This document shows, in pieces, positions 15,665-23,014 of a stretch of 39,201 bases of DNA; positions within the stretch are counted from its first letter, which is position 1; each line of letters starts with the position of its first letter. The notes beneath the pieces are model-generated. The model saw only the letters and a list, made by a program, of their open reading frames with translations. It was not told the DNA's origin and did not search any database. The translations under genes and the position numbers were made by a program. The stretch is from positions 1-39,201 of the forward strand of contig JAUYKI010000013.1 of NCBI GenBank assembly GCA_030700025.1, written 5' to 3'. Source of the DNA: a bacterium (GTDB taxonomy: Bacteria; Patescibacteriota; Minisyncoccia; UBA6257; 02-FULL-45-10c).

Positions 15665-16513
15665 TTATCCAATAGTTTCGGTGTGATGTTGGACGCAGGT
15701 ATGTTTTACATAAGGAATTACTTTTGCCAGATTTTTAAGTTCCTGGTCAATCACCGGCACTAAGTCCCGGTAATGGGTGAAATTATATTCTAAATTATTC
15801 AGCTTATTGGAAACGTCGTAGAAAAGTCCGTCGCGAGTTTCCTGGTTGTAAACCATTTCATAATAAAGCTGTTGCGGGGATTCATTAAGCGTGGAAAGAA
15901 GAACTTTCACGTGTCCCCAGGTATCATCTGCTTCCATCCGGAAATTAGTTTCTAACGAAGAAAGAACATTAATGCCCTCGGTATCGTAATCTTCTGTTAC
16001 CGGAGTTTCCGGAACTAAACTGATTCTTTGCTGGGGCATTGCCGGTTGGACTGGCGGGACAAATTCTACTTCTGGAATTGCAGTTGAAGCGAATTGAATT
16101 TCCGGAGCTTTAACTTCTAAGTCTTGGATATCCGCGAATTGAATAAAAAGTTTTGGCGGTTCGTTTATTTCTACGGCCGGTTGGGGAGCGAAGCGAGTGG
16201 CCGGAACTCTTTGCTCTTCAGCTTTGGCCGGAGCGCTAGAAAGCAGCCGGACTTTTTCTTCCAGCATTTTTACTTCATTTTTAACGCCGCCCAGTTCATA
16301 GGCTAGCTTTCGCAAGTCCTCTTCTACCTCGTTCCGTTTTTTTCGCTCGTAAAGAAAAAGTTCTTTTAGAGTCTCAAATTTGCCCTTCCATTTGCCGGCT
16401 TCCATAGCCAGCTTAACGCTAGAGGAGGCTTCTTGATGGACTTCGCTCCGCATTCCTTCCGGAGCCTCCTCTATCTCTAAATTTTTAGGCCTCATTTTGG
16501 GAAATCCCTGCAT
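15665..16513 (-). CDS. Coiled-coil protein with Pro/Glu-rich linker, unknown function
   Basis: 282 aa, soluble. Residues about 35-95 have heptad character (KGKFETLKELFLYERKKRNE, then KMLEEKVRLL). A low-complexity Pro/Ala/Glu linker spans about 95-180. A helical C-terminal domain has ETNFRMEADDTWGHVKVLLS and YYEMVYNQETRDGLFYDVSN and ends in His-rich KHTCVQHHTE. No signal peptide and no enzyme motif. The layout resembles a scaffold or adaptor protein. It lies downstream of the P-loop kinase on the same strand, separated by a terminator. Confidence 0.6.
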   Translation of the reverse strand: MQGFPKMRPKNLEIEEAPEGMRSEVHQEASSSVKLAMEAGKWKGKFETLKELFLYERKKRNEVEEDLRKLAYELGGVKNEVKMLEEKVRLLSSAPAKAEEQRVPATRFAPQPAVEINEPPKLFIQFADIQDLEVKAPEIQFASTAIPEVEFVPPVQPAMPQQRISLVPETPVTEDYDTEGINVLSSLETNFRMEADDTWGHVKVLLSTLNESPQQLYYEMVYNQETRDGLFYDVSNKLNNLEYNFTHYRDLVPVIDQELKNLAKVIPYVKHTCVQHHTETIG

Positions 16514-16573
16514 ACATTAATAGTGTAGCAGAAATAAACCAGCCGTAAATAGGAAACTACTAACAACCTTTAT

Positions 16574-16600
16574 TAATAAAAAATCCGCCATAGGCGGATT
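16574..16600 (-). terminator. Intrinsic terminator of the P-loop kinase gene
   Basis: On the minus strand: AATCCGCC-tat-GGCGGATT followed by TTTTTATTAATA. Confidence 0.85.
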
Positions 16601-16634
16601 AACTTTCGCAAGAGTGAGGGATTCGGGGTTAGTT

Positions 16635-17195
16635 TTAGGGCAGGAAAACGTAGCAGAATTTTCGGACTTTCTGTTCAAGCTGGGGCATTTCTTCGTCATT
16701 GACGATGGTGCAATCCGCGGACATGCCGATTTTCGGAATAGCTCTTTCGGTTTCCGCCTCTTCTTCTTTCATGAATTGTTCAAAAGTGGCATTTTCTTCG
16801 CCGGCTTTTTCTCCGCGTTTCTGGCTGCGGGTATGCCGCAGTTCAGCCGAAGCGGTTACGTAAACCAGCAGATTAGCCGGAAAGGAACGGAGCAGTTTCA
16901 AATCAGATTCCCAACGAATGCCGTCCAAGATGACGATATCGGCATCCATAGTTTTTATCCGGTTTTGAATAGCTTGAGTCAGAGTTCCGTCGCCAAAGGT
17001 ATTGCGCATAGCTATGGAAAGCTTTTGATAATTCTCTCGCGTCAGTTCCAATCCCCAAAGTTTCAGTGAATCAGTCAAGATATCGGAGAATTTGGCATAT
17101 GCTATTTTTTTATTAGGCAATAAGGATTTAAGAATTTCGGTAAAGGTTCCCTTGCCGCCGGCTTTTTCGCCTACCAGTCCGATGACCGTTTTCAT
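16635..17195 (-). CDS. P-loop NMP/dephospho-CoA kinase-like protein
   Basis: 186 aa from the ATG at 17195, chosen because the fold begins MKTVIGLVGEKAGGKGTF; the longer frame to 17279 overlaps the divergent SpoU gene. The Walker A is GEKAGGKGT, and ADIVILDGIRWESDL resembles the DGxR region of small-molecule kinases. RSQKRGEKAGEENATFEQFM fits a mobile lid. It probably phosphorylates a nucleotide or similar small molecule in the cytoplasm. The substrate cannot be told; dephospho-CoA kinase or deoxynucleotide kinase relatives are possible. Confidence 0.65.
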   Translation of the reverse strand: MKTVIGLVGEKAGGKGTFTEILKSLLPNKKIAYAKFSDILTDSLKLWGLELTRENYQKLSIAMRNTFGDGTLTQAIQNRIKTMDADIVILDGIRWESDLKLLRSFPANLLVYVTASAELRHTRSQKRGEKAGEENATFEQFMKEEEAETERAIPKIGMSADCTIVNDEEMPQLEQKVRKFCYVFLP

Positions 17196-17231
17196 TTTCT
17201 GAATCCTCCGCGTTTTTAAGTATCTGTCTGC

Positions 17232-17237
17232 TATAAT
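17232..17237 (+). promoter_or_regulatory. -10 box giving a leaderless start for the SpoU gene
   Basis: TATAAT ends 6 nt before the ATG at 17244, so the predicted transcript starts at or next to the A of ATG. No clear -35 is visible. Confidence 0.5.
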
Positions 17238-17243
17238 AAAACG

Positions 17244-17771
17244 ATGATAATAGTTTTGCAAGATGTCCGCAGTGTGCATAACGTCGGTTCAATTTTTAGA
17301 ACTGCTGATGCTGCTGGGGTGGAAAAAATTTATCTCGGGGGAATTACGCCGGAACCAGTAGACCGTTTTGGCCGGCCGGATCAGCAATTTGTAAAGGTAT
17401 CCTTGGGCGCGGAAAAAACTGTTGCTTGGGATGCTTCGGCTCGCTCAGCACGAGCAACTTTAAAGTTGCTCGAAAGATTGAAAAAAGATGGGTATACAAT
17501 CTTAGCGGTTGAGCAGAGTAAAAAATCAATTCCGTATTTTAAAGTAGTCCTTCGACGGGCTCAGGATAAAAATAAGCTAGCGCTTATTTTCGGCAATGAA
17601 GTTAATGGGCTTTCATCAGCAATATTAAAAAAAGCAGATAAGATTTTAGAAATTCCCATGCAAGGGGCAATGGTTCAACAAGCTCACCATCCGCGGCGGC
17701 TTGGCCGCGGAAAAGAATCGCTGAATGTTTCCGTTGCGGCCGGAATAATTATCTTCCATTTTATTTATTAA
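17244..17771 (+). CDS. SpoU/TrmH-family RNA 2'-O-methyltransferase with in-frame palindromic inserts
   Basis: 175 aa. Family motif 1 is LQDVRSVHNVGSIFRTADA, motif 2 is LALIFGNEVNGLS, and motif 3 is split: EIPMQG, then after an insert KESLNVSVAAGIIIF. These SPOUT enzymes methylate 2'-OH groups in tRNA or rRNA using SAM bound in a trefoil knot. Three stretches look foreign to the family: about residues 65-76 (palindrome 17451-17472), residues about 101-109 (17547-17567), and the loop between EIPM and KESLN (17670-17710). The last insert splits the knot motif, so activity should be tested. Start as given, with a -10 box 6 nt upstream. Confidence 0.85.
   Translation: MIIVLQDVRSVHNVGSIFRTADAAGVEKIYLGGITPEPVDRFGRPDQQFVKVSLGAEKTVAWDASARSARATLKLLERLKKDGYTILAVEQSKKSIPYFKVVLRRAQDKNKLALIFGNEVNGLSSAILKKADKILEIPMQGAMVQQAHHPRRLGRGKESLNVSVAAGIIIFHFIY
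17451..17472. repeat. 22-nt perfect palindrome inside the SpoU gene
   Basis: CGAGCAACTTT followed by AAAGTTGCTCG. It is read in frame as part of the protein and lies next to the GC-rich GCTTCGGCTCGCTCAGCA. Confidence 0.8.
17547..17567. repeat. REP-like fragment inside the SpoU gene
   Basis: GTCCTTCGACGGGCTCAGGA at 17547-17566 resembles the dispersed imperfectly palindromic 'CTTCGAC..GCTCAGGA' repeats that I recall from many draft genomes of this lineage. Here it is translated as VLRRAQD. Confidence 0.5.
17670..17710. repeat. Two adjacent palindromic inserts within SpoU motif 3
   Basis: ATGGTTCAACAAGCTCACCA (17670-17689, with ATGGT/ACCAT ends) is followed by the hairpin CCGCGGC-ggcttg-GCCGCGG (17691-17710). 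Both are read in frame between EIPMQG and KESLNVS, where family members have only a short loop. Confidence 0.7.
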
Positions 17772-17792
17772 CAAGGTAAGATATAAAAATCT

Positions 17793-18818
17793 ATGAATCA
17801 GAAATTAAAAATCGCCCAGATAGCGCCGCTTTGGATTCCAGTTCCACCTCTGACATACGGGGGAACAGAATTAATTGTTAGTTTATTGACGGAAAATTTA
17901 GCGAAGCGCGGGAATAAAGTAACTTTATTCGCTACCGGGGATTCTAAAACTCGAGCTCGGCTTATTTCGATTTGGGAAAAATCTTTATGGCGGGCTAAAT
18001 TAAATAGTCCGCACGCGGTGTGGGGGTTGATGTTTAATAAATTACTGAATACCGCGAGCCGTTTTGATGTTTTGCATAATCATACCGGATTTTATATTTC
18101 CCCCTTTGTCCGTTTTTTTGAAAAACCGGTGGTTACCACTATCCATCGCCCGATTTCTCCGGAAATGCTGCAAAATTTCCGGATGGCGCCGGAAGTTAAT
18201 TATGTCGCGATTTCTAAAGATCAGAAGCGCTCGGCTCCCAAAATGAAGTTTGCATCGGTAATTTATAACGGAATAGACACAAAAAAATACCATTATCGTG
18301 ATCATGCCGATGATTATGTGTTGTGGCTTTCTAAAATTATTCCAGAGAAAGGAATTATTGAGGCGATTGAAGTGGCGAAAATGGCAAAAGAGCGGTTGAT
18401 TATCGCCGGTAATATCCCCCCGGACGATAGCCGTTTTTTTCGCTACGAAGTTTTGCCGAGAATTGATGGAGATCAGATTAAATATGTGGGCCCAGCTGAT
18501 TTTAAAAAGAAAATTCAGTTATTACGGCACGCGAAAGCCTTGCTTTTTCCGGTATCGCGCCGGGAGCCGTTTGGTTTAGTGGTGGCGGAAGCCCAGGCCT
18601 GCGGCACGCCGGTGGTAGCTTACCCGTCCGGTGCTATGCCGGAATTAATTCAAAGCGGCCGGACCGGCTTTTTGGCGAAATCCAATTTAGAAATGGCTTT
18701 GGCGTTAAAGCGCATTGATCGAATTAAAAGATCGCATTGCCGGAAATTTATAAAAGAACACTTTGACGCGGTTAAAATGGTAGACGCTTACGAAAAATTG
18801 TATAAGAGCTTATTATAA
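17793..18818 (+). CDS. GT4-family glycosyltransferase (first of three paralogues)
   Basis: 341 aa, GT-B fold. The N-terminal acceptor domain opens KIAQIAPLWIPVPPLTYGGT followed by ELIVSLL. The nucleotide-sugar domain has LSKIIPEKGIIEAIEVAKMA and the EX7E signature in EPFGLVVAEAQACGTPVV. GT4 enzymes are retaining transferases that use nucleotide sugars at the cytoplasmic face. Two close paralogues follow on the same strand (19104, 20280), each separated by a structured element. This suggests stepwise assembly of one oligosaccharide. No Shine-Dalgarno; TATAAA lies 5 nt upstream. Confidence 0.88.
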   Translation: MNQKLKIAQIAPLWIPVPPLTYGGTELIVSLLTENLAKRGNKVTLFATGDSKTRARLISIWEKSLWRAKLNSPHAVWGLMFNKLLNTASRFDVLHNHTGFYISPFVRFFEKPVVTTIHRPISPEMLQNFRMAPEVNYVAISKDQKRSAPKMKFASVIYNGIDTKKYHYRDHADDYVLWLSKIIPEKGIIEAIEVAKMAKERLIIAGNIPPDDSRFFRYEVLPRIDGDQIKYVGPADFKKKIQLLRHAKALLFPVSRREPFGLVVAEAQACGTPVVAYPSGAMPELIQSGRTGFLAKSNLEMALALKRIDRIKRSHCRKFIKEHFDAVKMVDAYEKLYKSLL

Positions 18819-18821
18819 TAG

Positions 18822-19104
18822 TAGAACCTATCCCAATAATATTTCCTAACCGCGTTGCGGAAATAAATGCCCAGATTTCAAGGCGCGACGAAGAAATTGT
18901 GGCCATAGCCACATTGAGGAGGAGCAACGGAGAAATATGGCATTTAGGCCGCAACCCTTTGAGATCTAGTAAATTTTGTCCATAACATCGTTACTTGGGC
19001 TCGACGTAGCCAAGCTACAATTTCGCCCCCCCCCCCCCCGTAGCCTTGCTCTGAATCAAAGTTTACTAATATCGCGATTGGAATTATTATTGGGATAGGT
19101 TCTA
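18822..19104. repeat. 283-bp multi-branch structured element (family 3, copy 2)
   Basis: The ends pair over 25 bp with one mismatch (18822-18846 with 19080-19104). The last paired base is the A of the next ATG, and the left arm starts 3 nt after the previous stop. Arm 1 (18854-18955) is closed by GTTGCGG/CCGCAAC and AAATGCC/GGCATTT and capped by GTGGC-cata-GCCAC. Its loop blocks GGCGCGACGAAG and GAGGAGGAGCAACGG match those of 1718-1988. A second arm is closed by TAGTAAA/TTTACTA and carries CGTTACTT and GCCTTG, as in copy 1, plus a run of 14 C (19026-19039). Confidence 0.75.
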
Positions 19105-20168
19105 TGAAGAAATTACGCATAGCGCAAATCGCGCCGCTTTGGCTGACAGTTCCGCCAAAAAAATATGGCGGCATTGAAAGAGTGGTGGCTTTTTTATGCG
19201 ACGAATTAGTGAAAATGGGCCATCAAGTGACTTTATTTGCCGCTCCGGGCTCTAAAACTAAAGCTAAATTAGTCTCCGTATTTCCGACGCCGCTTTTAGA
19301 AGCCGGAATGTCTTGGAATAATCCGATGTGGAACTTGCGCAATCTCTCTAAGGCTTATGAGGTGGTAAATAACGGCCCATTTGATATTGTCCATACTCAT
19401 TTAGACATCTGGAGTTTATTTTTTAATAATCTTTCCAAAGTCCCTACGGTTTTGACTATGCATAATCCGCTTCGGAGGAATAATGCCGACGCGAATTTAA
19501 ATGACCGGGTGCGGCTGTTTTCCGAAGAAAGCCGGAAATTAAACATGGTTTTTATCAGCCAGTCCGCTCAAAAGCTGGCGGGCATTAAGTTTCCAAAAGC
19601 GCGGGTTGTTTATAACGGCATTAATTTAGACCATTTCAAATTTCATCCTAAGGGCGGAAGCCACTATGTCTGGATTGCCCGCGTTAATAAGCATAAGGGC
19701 ATTGAAAACGCGATCGCGGCGGCGGAAAAAACCGGCAACAAATTACTTTTGGCCGGCCGGCTGGATCCTTCCCAAAGGCAATATTTTAATGAAAAAATTA
19801 AGCCGCGCTTGAATAGCAGGATAAAATATGTCGGAGAATTAAGCGAAGCCCAGCTTTCGGATTTTTACGGTCCGGCCAAAGCGCTTTTATATCCGATTGA
19901 ATGGGAAGAGCCGTTTGGTTTGGTGGTAACGGAATCAATGGCTTGCGGCACGCCGGTAATCGCTTATCGCCGCGGTTCCATGCCGGAATTGATTACTCAC
20001 GGCCAAAACGGATTTGTGGTAGATAATATGAAACAGATGCTCGCCGCTATGAAAAAAATAGATTCCATTGACCGGCAAGCGGTTCGCAAACAGGTAGAAG
20101 ATAATTTTTCCAAAGAAATTATGGCGCGGAGCTATGAAAAACTTTATTACGATATTTTATCCCGTTAG
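19104..20168 (+). CDS. GT4-family glycosyltransferase (second paralogue)
   Basis: 354 aa, same plan as its neighbours: KLRIAQIAPLWLTVPPKKYG then GIERVVAFL at the acceptor side, ARVNKHKGIENAIAAA and EPFGLVVTESMACGTPVI (EX7E) at the donor side. The ATG is fixed by the end of the structured element; there is no Shine-Dalgarno. The last codons TCC CGT TAG (Ser-Arg-stop) lie inside the left arm of the next element, so the C-terminus and stop are element-encoded. Confidence 0.88.
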   Translation: MKKLRIAQIAPLWLTVPPKKYGGIERVVAFLCDELVKMGHQVTLFAAPGSKTKAKLVSVFPTPLLEAGMSWNNPMWNLRNLSKAYEVVNNGPFDIVHTHLDIWSLFFNNLSKVPTVLTMHNPLRRNNADANLNDRVRLFSEESRKLNMVFISQSAQKLAGIKFPKARVVYNGINLDHFKFHPKGGSHYVWIARVNKHKGIENAIAAAEKTGNKLLLAGRLDPSQRQYFNEKIKPRLNSRIKYVGELSEAQLSDFYGPAKALLYPIEWEEPFGLVVTESMACGTPVIAYRRGSMPELITHGQNGFVVDNMKQMLAAMKKIDSIDRQAVRKQVEDNFSKEIMARSYEKLYYDILSR

Positions 20169-20280
20169 AGGCAACTAAACAAAAATAAATTATGATAATC
20201 AAAGCCCAAAATAAAAATATGTCGATTGTAAATAAAGCGGCCAAGCTACGGTCGCCTTTGGCGACCTGCCTCTAACGGGA
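20160..20280 (+). repeat. Family-1 stop-to-start structured element, copy 2
   Basis: Perfect 14-bp terminal arms (20160-20173 with 20267-20280), a 76-nt spacer beginning ACTAAA and ending CGGCCAAGCTAC, and a hairpin GGTCGCC-ttt-GGCGACC (20250-20266) directly abutting the right arm. The left arm contains the TAG stop of the upstream gene, and the right arm ends on the A of the downstream ATG. Folding would put stop and start side by side. Confidence 0.85.
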
Positions 20281-21368
20281 TGAGAAAATTACGCATCGCT
20301 GTCATGGTTTCCGCCCATTTTACGACTCCGTTGCCAAAGGGCATTGTTTACGCGCCAATGGATATCGCGGTGGAAGTTTCCGAGGGGCTGGCCAAGCGGG
20401 GGCACGCGGTGGATTTTTACGCTCCCGCCGGCTCTAAAATAAAAACGCGGCGGGTAGTCAGCGCCGGCTTAGAGGCCTTGAAACAGCGGGGTAAAAAAAT
20501 TCTAACCAGTTCTAATATCGGTTTCGCGGAAACCGGAAAAATTTTTAATCTTTGGGACCAGTATCTTTTAAGCGAGCTTTATAAAAACGCGGAAGCGGGA
20601 AAATACGATATTATCCACATTCATCCGATTGACCGGGCTTTGCCGCTGGCCAGGGTTTTTCGGAAAACGCCGACGGTTTACACGATTCATGACCCGATTT
20701 ATCCATGGCGCGCGGAAACATTCCGGATGTTCGCGTCTCCGAATCAGCATTATGTTTCCATTAGTAATTCCCAGCGAAAACCCGCTCCAGATTTAAATTA
20801 TTTAGCCACCGTTTATAATGGAGTTCGCATGAACGAGTTTCCATTTTCTAAGAAGCGCGGTGATTATCTGCTTTTTGTCGGACGATTGATTAAGGAAAAG
20901 GGCGTTAAGGAAGCGGTGCGAGCGGCGCTTCGCGCTAAAGAAAAACTGCTGATTATCGGCCCGCGGACAGAAAGCCGATACTGGAATAGAAATATTAAAC
21001 CTTATTTAGGAAAACAAATCCAGTATCTTAAACATGTGCCGCGGGAAAAGCTTTATAAATATTATCAGCGCGCCAAAGCAACGCTGGTCCCGATTCTATG
21101 GGAGGAGCCGTTTGGCTTGGTAATGGCTGAATCTATGGCGTGCGGCACTCCGGTAATTGCTTTCAACCGCGGTTCGGTCCCGGAATTAATTGAACACGGT
21201 AAAACCGGTTTTATTGTAAAAAATGTCCGGGAAATAACCTTAGCAATTAAGAAGCTGGATTTTATTAGCCGGCAGGATTGCCGTCAGCGCGTTGTAGATC
21301 ACTTTAGCACCCAGCGGATGATAGAAAGATACGAAGAGGAATTTTTGAAACTTGCCAATAATTCATGA
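20280..21368 (+). CDS. GT4-family glycosyltransferase (third paralogue)
   Basis: 362 aa, GT-B fold, more diverged at the N-terminus (KLRIAVMVSAHFTTPLPKGI) but with the donor site VGRLIKEKGVKEAVRAAL and EPFGLVMAESMACGTPVI (EX7E). The ATG is set by the element end. The stop TGA overlaps the ATG of the DUF192 gene (ATGA, 4 nt), so these two are coupled. It probably acts in the same glycan pathway as the two preceding enzymes. Confidence 0.88.
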   Translation: MRKLRIAVMVSAHFTTPLPKGIVYAPMDIAVEVSEGLAKRGHAVDFYAPAGSKIKTRRVVSAGLEALKQRGKKILTSSNIGFAETGKIFNLWDQYLLSELYKNAEAGKYDIIHIHPIDRALPLARVFRKTPTVYTIHDPIYPWRAETFRMFASPNQHYVSISNSQRKPAPDLNYLATVYNGVRMNEFPFSKKRGDYLLFVGRLIKEKGVKEAVRAALRAKEKLLIIGPRTESRYWNRNIKPYLGKQIQYLKHVPREKLYKYYQRAKATLVPILWEEPFGLVMAESMACGTPVIAFNRGSVPELIEHGKTGFIVKNVREITLAIKKLDFISRQDCRQRVVDHFSTQRMIERYEEEFLKLANNS

Positions 21369-21817
21369 AAAATTTTGGCGTTGGTTTGGCCATATTTTTG
21401 GTGGTTTTGGCTTTAGGCGGAATTTATGGCTTGCTGGCCCAAAATAAGCCGGAAGCTTCCGAAGAATATAAAAGAAAAATTTGGATAGGGGAACAGTTGT
21501 TTTTGGCGGAACTTGCCGATACCGCGGTGAAGCGGAATAGCGGGCTGTCCGGCCGGGCCAGCTTGCCGGAAAATCAGGGATTGCTTTTTGTTTTTCCCCA
21601 AGCGGGCAGTTATGGTTTTTGGATGAAGGGCATGCTGATTCCGCTGGATATTATTTGGATCAGGAATGATCAAGCGGTTGGAATAGAAAAAAATATTCCG
21701 GCTGATTCTGTTAATACTTATTATCCGCCCGAGCCGGTTGATAAAGTTTTAGAAATTAATGCCGGTTTAGCGGATAAATTGGGTATTCAAGCGGGAGACG
21801 CGGTATTATTAGAATAA
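21365..21817 (+). CDS. DUF192 family protein, membrane-anchored
   Basis: 150 aa. An N-terminal hydrophobic anchor (FGVGLAIFLVVLALGGIYGL) precedes a DUF192 domain with the family patterns SGLSGRASLPENQGLLFVF and FWMKGMLIPLDIIWI and the C-terminal VLEINAGLADKLGIQAGD. The domain is a small beta-rich fold of unknown biochemical role, usually outside the membrane. It overlaps both neighbours (4 nt and 1 nt). Confidence 0.85.
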   Translation: MKNFGVGLAIFLVVLALGGIYGLLAQNKPEASEEYKRKIWIGEQLFLAELADTAVKRNSGLSGRASLPENQGLLFVFPQAGSYGFWMKGMLIPLDIIWIRNDQAVGIEKNIPADSVNTYYPPEPVDKVLEINAGLADKLGIQAGDAVLLE

Positions 21818-23007
21818 TGGAACCAAAAAGAATTTTCGGATTGCGGAAAAATGTTTTTTGGCTGGGCATAGTCAGCCTGATTAACGATTTTTCCTCGGAA
21901 ATGGTTTATTCGGTTATGCCGGCTTTTTTGACTGTTGTGCTGGGCGCGCCGGCCGTGTTAGTTGGTTTTTTGGAGGGTTTTGCCGATGCCCTGGCCAGTG
22001 TTTTGAAAATTTATTTTGGCTGGCTTTCGGATAAGCTGGGCAAAAGAAAATCGCTGGCGGTTTCCGGCTATACTCTTTCGGTGGCGACTCGCTGGTTTTT
22101 GGCGATGGTGGTTGGTTTTTGGCAGGTGTTTCTTCTCCGCGCTATTGATCGGATTGGCAAGGGATTGCGGGATTCGCCCCGGGACGCCTTAATTGCCGAA
22201 TCAGTGGATCGGCACGAGTTGGGAAAATCCTTCGGCTATCACCGGGCCATGGATACTGTCGGGGCGATGCTGGGCCCGCTGACCGCCGCTTTTTTGCTGC
22301 CGATTTTCCTGAATGATTATCGGCTGATTTTCCAGGTGGCATTTTTAGCCGGTATTTTCGCGGTACTAAGTTTTATTTTTGTCCGGGACGTTCCGCGGCC
22401 GAAGGCGGCAGAAAATGTTCAGCTTAGCGAACGATTTAGTTTTTCCTTGAAGCCTTTCAGCGGGGTTTTCAAGCGTTATATTTTAGCGGTTTTTATTTTT
22501 GGATTGGGCTCCATGCCGATAACTTTAATTTTATTGAAAACGCAGGAAGCGGGCTTGGGCAGCGCTTTTATGCCGCTGATTTATTTCATTTCCAGTTTTA
22601 CTTTTGTACTTTTTGCCATCCCGGCCGGAAAGTTAGCGGATAAGATAGGCGACCGGAAATTAATTATTCTGGGATTTATCATGGCTATTTTGTCTTATTT
22701 TAATTTTGCTTATTTTTCTTCATTAGCCAGCGTGATTGCGGGCTTTGTTACTTTTGGCTTGTATTCGGCGATGACGGATGGCGTGCAAAGAGCATTGGCG
22801 AGCAAGCTGGTTCCGGATAACCGGTTAGCGGCCGGCCAGGGGTTTTTAAACGCCGCCATCGGATTTTCTTCTTTATTGGCGGGCGTGATTGGCGGCGGAA
22901 TCTGGACCGTCTGGGGATCGGACGCCGCGTTCTTATACGGATTAGTGATGATGATTATCGGATTATTAACATTTATCGGTTTGAATAGCCACGGTAAAGA
23001 GTTATAA
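21817..23007 (+). CDS. MFS transporter
   Basis: 396 aa with about 12 hydrophobic helices. The loop between helices 2 and 3 (GWLSDKLGKRKSLAVSGY) matches the MFS G-x-x-x-D-(R/K)-x-G-x-(R/K)-(K/R) signature, and GKLADKIGDRKLII repeats it in the second half. The subfamily opening LVSLINDFSSEMVYSVMPAF type (here IVSLINDFSSEMVYSVMPAF) is seen in many uncharacterised bacterial MFS proteins. The substrate is unknown. It overlaps the DUF192 stop by one base. Its own stop overlaps the -10 box of gap. Confidence 0.88.
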   Translation: MEPKRIFGLRKNVFWLGIVSLINDFSSEMVYSVMPAFLTVVLGAPAVLVGFLEGFADALASVLKIYFGWLSDKLGKRKSLAVSGYTLSVATRWFLAMVVGFWQVFLLRAIDRIGKGLRDSPRDALIAESVDRHELGKSFGYHRAMDTVGAMLGPLTAAFLLPIFLNDYRLIFQVAFLAGIFAVLSFIFVRDVPRPKAAENVQLSERFSFSLKPFSGVFKRYILAVFIFGLGSMPITLILLKTQEAGLGSAFMPLIYFISSFTFVLFAIPAGKLADKIGDRKLIILGFIMAILSYFNFAYFSSLASVIAGFVTFGLYSAMTDGVQRALASKLVPDNRLAAGQGFLNAAIGFSSLLAGVIGGGIWTVWGSDAAFLYGLVMMIIGLLTFIGLNSHGKEL

Positions 23008-23008
23008 T
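22981..23008 (+). promoter_or_regulatory. Promoter of gap, inside the MFS gene end (leaderless)
   Basis: TTGAAT (22981-22986), a 16-nt spacer and TATAAT (23003-23008). The MFS stop TAA (23005-23007) lies inside the -10. The -10 ends 6 nt before the gap ATG. Confidence 0.55.
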
Positions 23009-23014
23009 TTCATT

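Noticed and set aside
17196-17279. Longer N-terminus for the P-loop kinase
   Set aside because: It would overlap the divergent SpoU start; the P-loop strand begins at the ATG at 17195.
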